The notes under the pieces are model-generated. The model was not told the DNA's origin. It did not search any database and saw only the letters and a list, made by a program, of their open reading frames with translations. From JAZDLC01 sp043802345 (GTDB lineage: Bacteria; Planctomycetota; B15-G4; JADJEK01), in contig JAZDLC010000300.1 of NCBI GenBank assembly GCA_043802345.1, positions 1 to 8,209 on the forward strand: a DNA stretch of 8,209 bases. The letters are read 5' to 3'. The position numbers were made by a program, and so were the translations under genes. Each line of letters begins with the position of its first letter. Position 1 is the first letter of the stretch. This document shows positions 6,706-8,209 of the stretch, piece by piece.

Positions 6706-6787
6706 CAGCCGCGTCGCCACCGGGTCGCGTCGAATCCGAAGGATCGCCGGCGCGGGCTCCGCGGCTCTGGAACGGATCCGTCACGTC

Positions 6788-6796
6788 TGATACCGT
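6788..6796 (+). promoter_or_regulatory. Candidate extended -10 promoter for the sulfatase-like gene
   Basis: TGATACCGT (TGN plus TACCGT, a TANNNT box) ends 9 nt before the ATG at 6806. A start 7-10 nt downstream would give a leader of 0-3 nt, again nearly leaderless. The -35 position (TGGAAC, 6768-6773) is a 3 of 6 match. A direct repeat GATACC-GTC-GATACC (6790-6804) fills the interval up to the start. Confidence 0.25.
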
Positions 6797-6805
6797 CGAT
6801 ACCCC

Positions 6806-8209
6806 ATGCGAATCCTCGAACCGACACGTATGCGGCGACTCCTTGCGGCAGAGGCCCGAAGAGGCCGGCTGCTCCTGGCGGCCGTTCTGTCCTATCTGGT
6901 GCTCGCCGCCCCGCCCGGATGCTCCCCGGACGAGATCCCGCGGGGACCGAACATCGTGCTGATCAGCGCCGACACTCTCCGGGCCGACCACCTCGGCTGC
7001 TACGGGTACGACAGAAGCACCTCTCCCAACATCGACCGCCTGGCCTCCGCCGCGACCCTCTATCGGAAGTGCTTCTCCACCAGTCCGTGGACCGTCCCGT
7101 CCCACGCCTCCATGTTCACCGGCAAGCTGCCGTTCGAGCACGGGGCGCACTCGATCGACCCGCCCCACCCGATGGGAGATGTCTATCCGCTCGGTCTCGA
7201 CAACCTGACCCTGGCCGAGGCGCTGCAGGAAGAGGGGTACCGCACCGGTGCCTTTGTCTCGAACTGGGCCTACATGTTTCCGCAATTGCAGCTCAATCAG
7301 GGATTCGACACCTACCACCTGGACGGGGTCTACGCCGACCAGCTCAACCTGCCGATCTTCCAGTGGCTCGACCAGCGGGACAAACGGCCGTTCTTCCTGT
7401 TCATCAACTACATCGACACCCACCGGCCGTACAACGTCCGGCCGAGACCCGGCCTCCTGGACGCTCCGCCCGTCCAGGACCGGGGTGAGTTGCTGGATCA
7501 GCTCATCGCGGAGGTGCTGCCGGCCACCGGGCCGGTGCCGGAGGATCTGGCCCGGAAGGTCATCGACCAGTACGACACCTCGATCAGCAACCTGGACGAG
7601 CAACTGGGCAAGCTCCTGGACAAGCTGGAAGAGACGGGGGTCCTCGACAACACCATCATCGTGTTCACCTCGGACCATGGCGAGTACTTCGGCGAGCATC
7701 ATCTGGTCGAGCACTCCAAGGACATCTACCAGGAAGCGATCTGGGTGCCGCTGATCGTCAGGAAGCCGGGCCAGACAGCCGGCGAGGTGGTGGATGAACT
7801 GGCCTCCTCCACCGACATCCCCGCCCTGATCGACTCGCTCTTCGAGGGAGAAAGAGCCGTCCGGTTCCGCAGGTACTTCCCGGACGAGCCCGGGCGCCAT
7901 CCGGTGGTGGCCCAGAACTACTACACCCGGCCGAAGGATCTGTACAACAAGCAGTACGGACATCGCTTCTGGAGAGTGCGCTCGGCGGTCTTCGAGTGGC
8001 CGTTCAAGCTGATTCGTTCCTCCGACGGCAATCACGAGCTGTTCGATCTCGAGCAGGATCCGAGGGAAGCGAACAACCTGTATCTGACCAACCAGGAGAT
8101 GGCGAAGAAGCTCGAGAGACGGCTGGGACAGGTCGAGAGGACCCGCAAGCACTACAAGTTCACCGGCGCTCCCAACCAGCAGTACTCCGAGGAGCAGCTC
8201 CGGCGGATG
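6806..8209 (+). CDS. Exported sulfatase-superfamily hydrolase/transferase without formylglycine Cys (3' end missing)
   Basis: The frame is open to the window end, giving 468 residues. Residues 1-39 look like a signal peptide: basic n-region, hydrophobic LLLAAVLSYLVLAA, then PPGCS, a loose lipobox with Cys39, so a lipoprotein is possible. The mature part has the alkaline-phosphatase-superfamily sulfatase fold: PNIVLISADTLRADHLGCYG (48-67) with metal-ligand Asp56, SPNIDRLA, IDTHRPY (His206), FTSDHGEYFGEH with Asp290 and His291, HSKDIYQEAIWVPLIVR (from His303), and the C-terminal ELFDLEQDPREANNL. In place of the C/S-x-P-x-R motif that is converted to formylglycine there is TVPSHASMFTG with Thr96. 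The protein is thus unlikely to be a classic sulfatase and may use Thr like phosphatase or phosphotransferase relatives. The final visible QLRRM is near the usual C terminus of such proteins, so probably few residues are missing. An in-frame ATG at 6830 is an alternative start. Neither start has a Shine-Dalgarno sequence. Confidence 0.85.
   Translation, partial: MRILEPTRMRRLLAAEARRGRLLLAAVLSYLVLAAPPGCSPDEIPRGPNIVLISADTLRADHLGCYGYDRSTSPNIDRLASAATLYRKCFSTSPWTVPSHASMFTGKLPFEHGAHSIDPPHPMGDVYPLGLDNLTLAEALQEEGYRTGAFVSNWAYMFPQLQLNQGFDTYHLDGVYADQLNLPIFQWLDQRDKRPFFLFINYIDTHRPYNVRPRPGLLDAPPVQDRGELLDQLIAEVLPATGPVPEDLARKVIDQYDTSISNLDEQLGKLLDKLEETGVLDNTIIVFTSDHGEYFGEHHLVEHSKDIYQEAIWVPLIVRKPGQTAGEVVDELASSTDIPALIDSLFEGERAVRFRRYFPDEPGRHPVVAQNYYTRPKDLYNKQYGHRFWRVRSAVFEWPFKLIRSSDGNHELFDLEQDPREANNLYLTNQEMAKKLERRLGQVERTRKHYKFTGAPNQQYSEEQLRRM

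Noticed and set aside
6769..6790. Extracytoplasmic sigma-E-like promoter (GGAAC ... TCTGA) before the sulfatase-like gene
   Set aside because: Only 12 nt separate the two elements, whereas sigma-E-type promoters need about 17-18 nt between these motifs.
6645..6827. N-terminal extension of SpeA to the ATG at 6827
   Set aside because: The extra 61 residues are Arg/Gly-rich and unlike SpeA N termini, overlap the divergent gene start, and a better start with a Shine-Dalgarno sequence exists at 6644.
5391..6962. Long plus-strand open frame (523 codons) opposite speA
   Set aside because: It is antisense to a fully conserved SpeA, has a His/Val/Leu/Gln-rich composition typical of GC-rich shadow frames, and shows no recognisable domain.
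6392..8152. Long minus-strand open frame (586 codons) opposite the sulfatase-like gene and the speA 5' end
   Set aside because: It covers conserved sulfatase-fold codons on the other strand and the divergent spacer; its product is a low-complexity shadow without family motifs.

Overview
The window is GC-rich bacterial DNA, almost fully coding, with six protein genes and no RNA genes, CRISPR array or insertion sequence. The mix is a Gram-negative-style biosynthetic arginine decarboxylase (SpeA), a short-type glycogen branching enzyme, a secreted PKD-repeat protein, a sulfatase-like secreted protein and a 'CACAGAG'-type palindromic repeat. I infer an environmental lineage with large genomes, such as Planctomycetota, Eisenbacteria-like candidate phyla or Acidobacteriota. 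The sequence alone does not fix the phylum.

Layout: (1) 2-892 (+) is the 3' end of a secreted protein with two PKD domains and a C-terminal module. (2) 873-2780 (-) is glgB, converging on the PKD gene and overlapping its 3' end by 20 bp. (3) 2840-3727 (+) is truB, divergent from glgB across 59 bp. (4) 3728-3963 is a 236-bp spacer holding a ~101-bp near-palindromic repeat and a candidate promoter. (5) 3964-4689 (+) is rsmG. (6) 4677-6644 (-) is speA, overlapping rsmG tail to tail by 13 bp. (7) 6645-6805 is a 161-bp divergent spacer. (8) 6806 to the window end (+) is a sulfatase-superfamily gene with a signal peptide, lacking only its extreme 3' end.

Functionally the genes are a mosaic, not one pathway: glycogen branching (glgB), tRNA U55 pseudouridylation (truB), 16S rRNA G527 methylation (rsmG), agmatine/polyamine synthesis (speA) and two exported proteins. 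Strand alternates often, so most genes are probably single transcription units; truB and rsmG are co-directional but separated by the repeat. Two genes (glgB, rsmG) lack a Shine-Dalgarno sequence and carry a TATGNT -10-like box exactly 6 nt before ATG, which suggests leaderless transcripts. truB and speA have SD-like sequences.

I do not see a convincing new multi-gene system. The points most worth a second look are the sulfatase-like protein without a formylglycine cysteine, the palindromic repeat, the leaderless-type promoters (one inside a nested palindrome at the glgB start), and the C-terminal module of the PKD protein.
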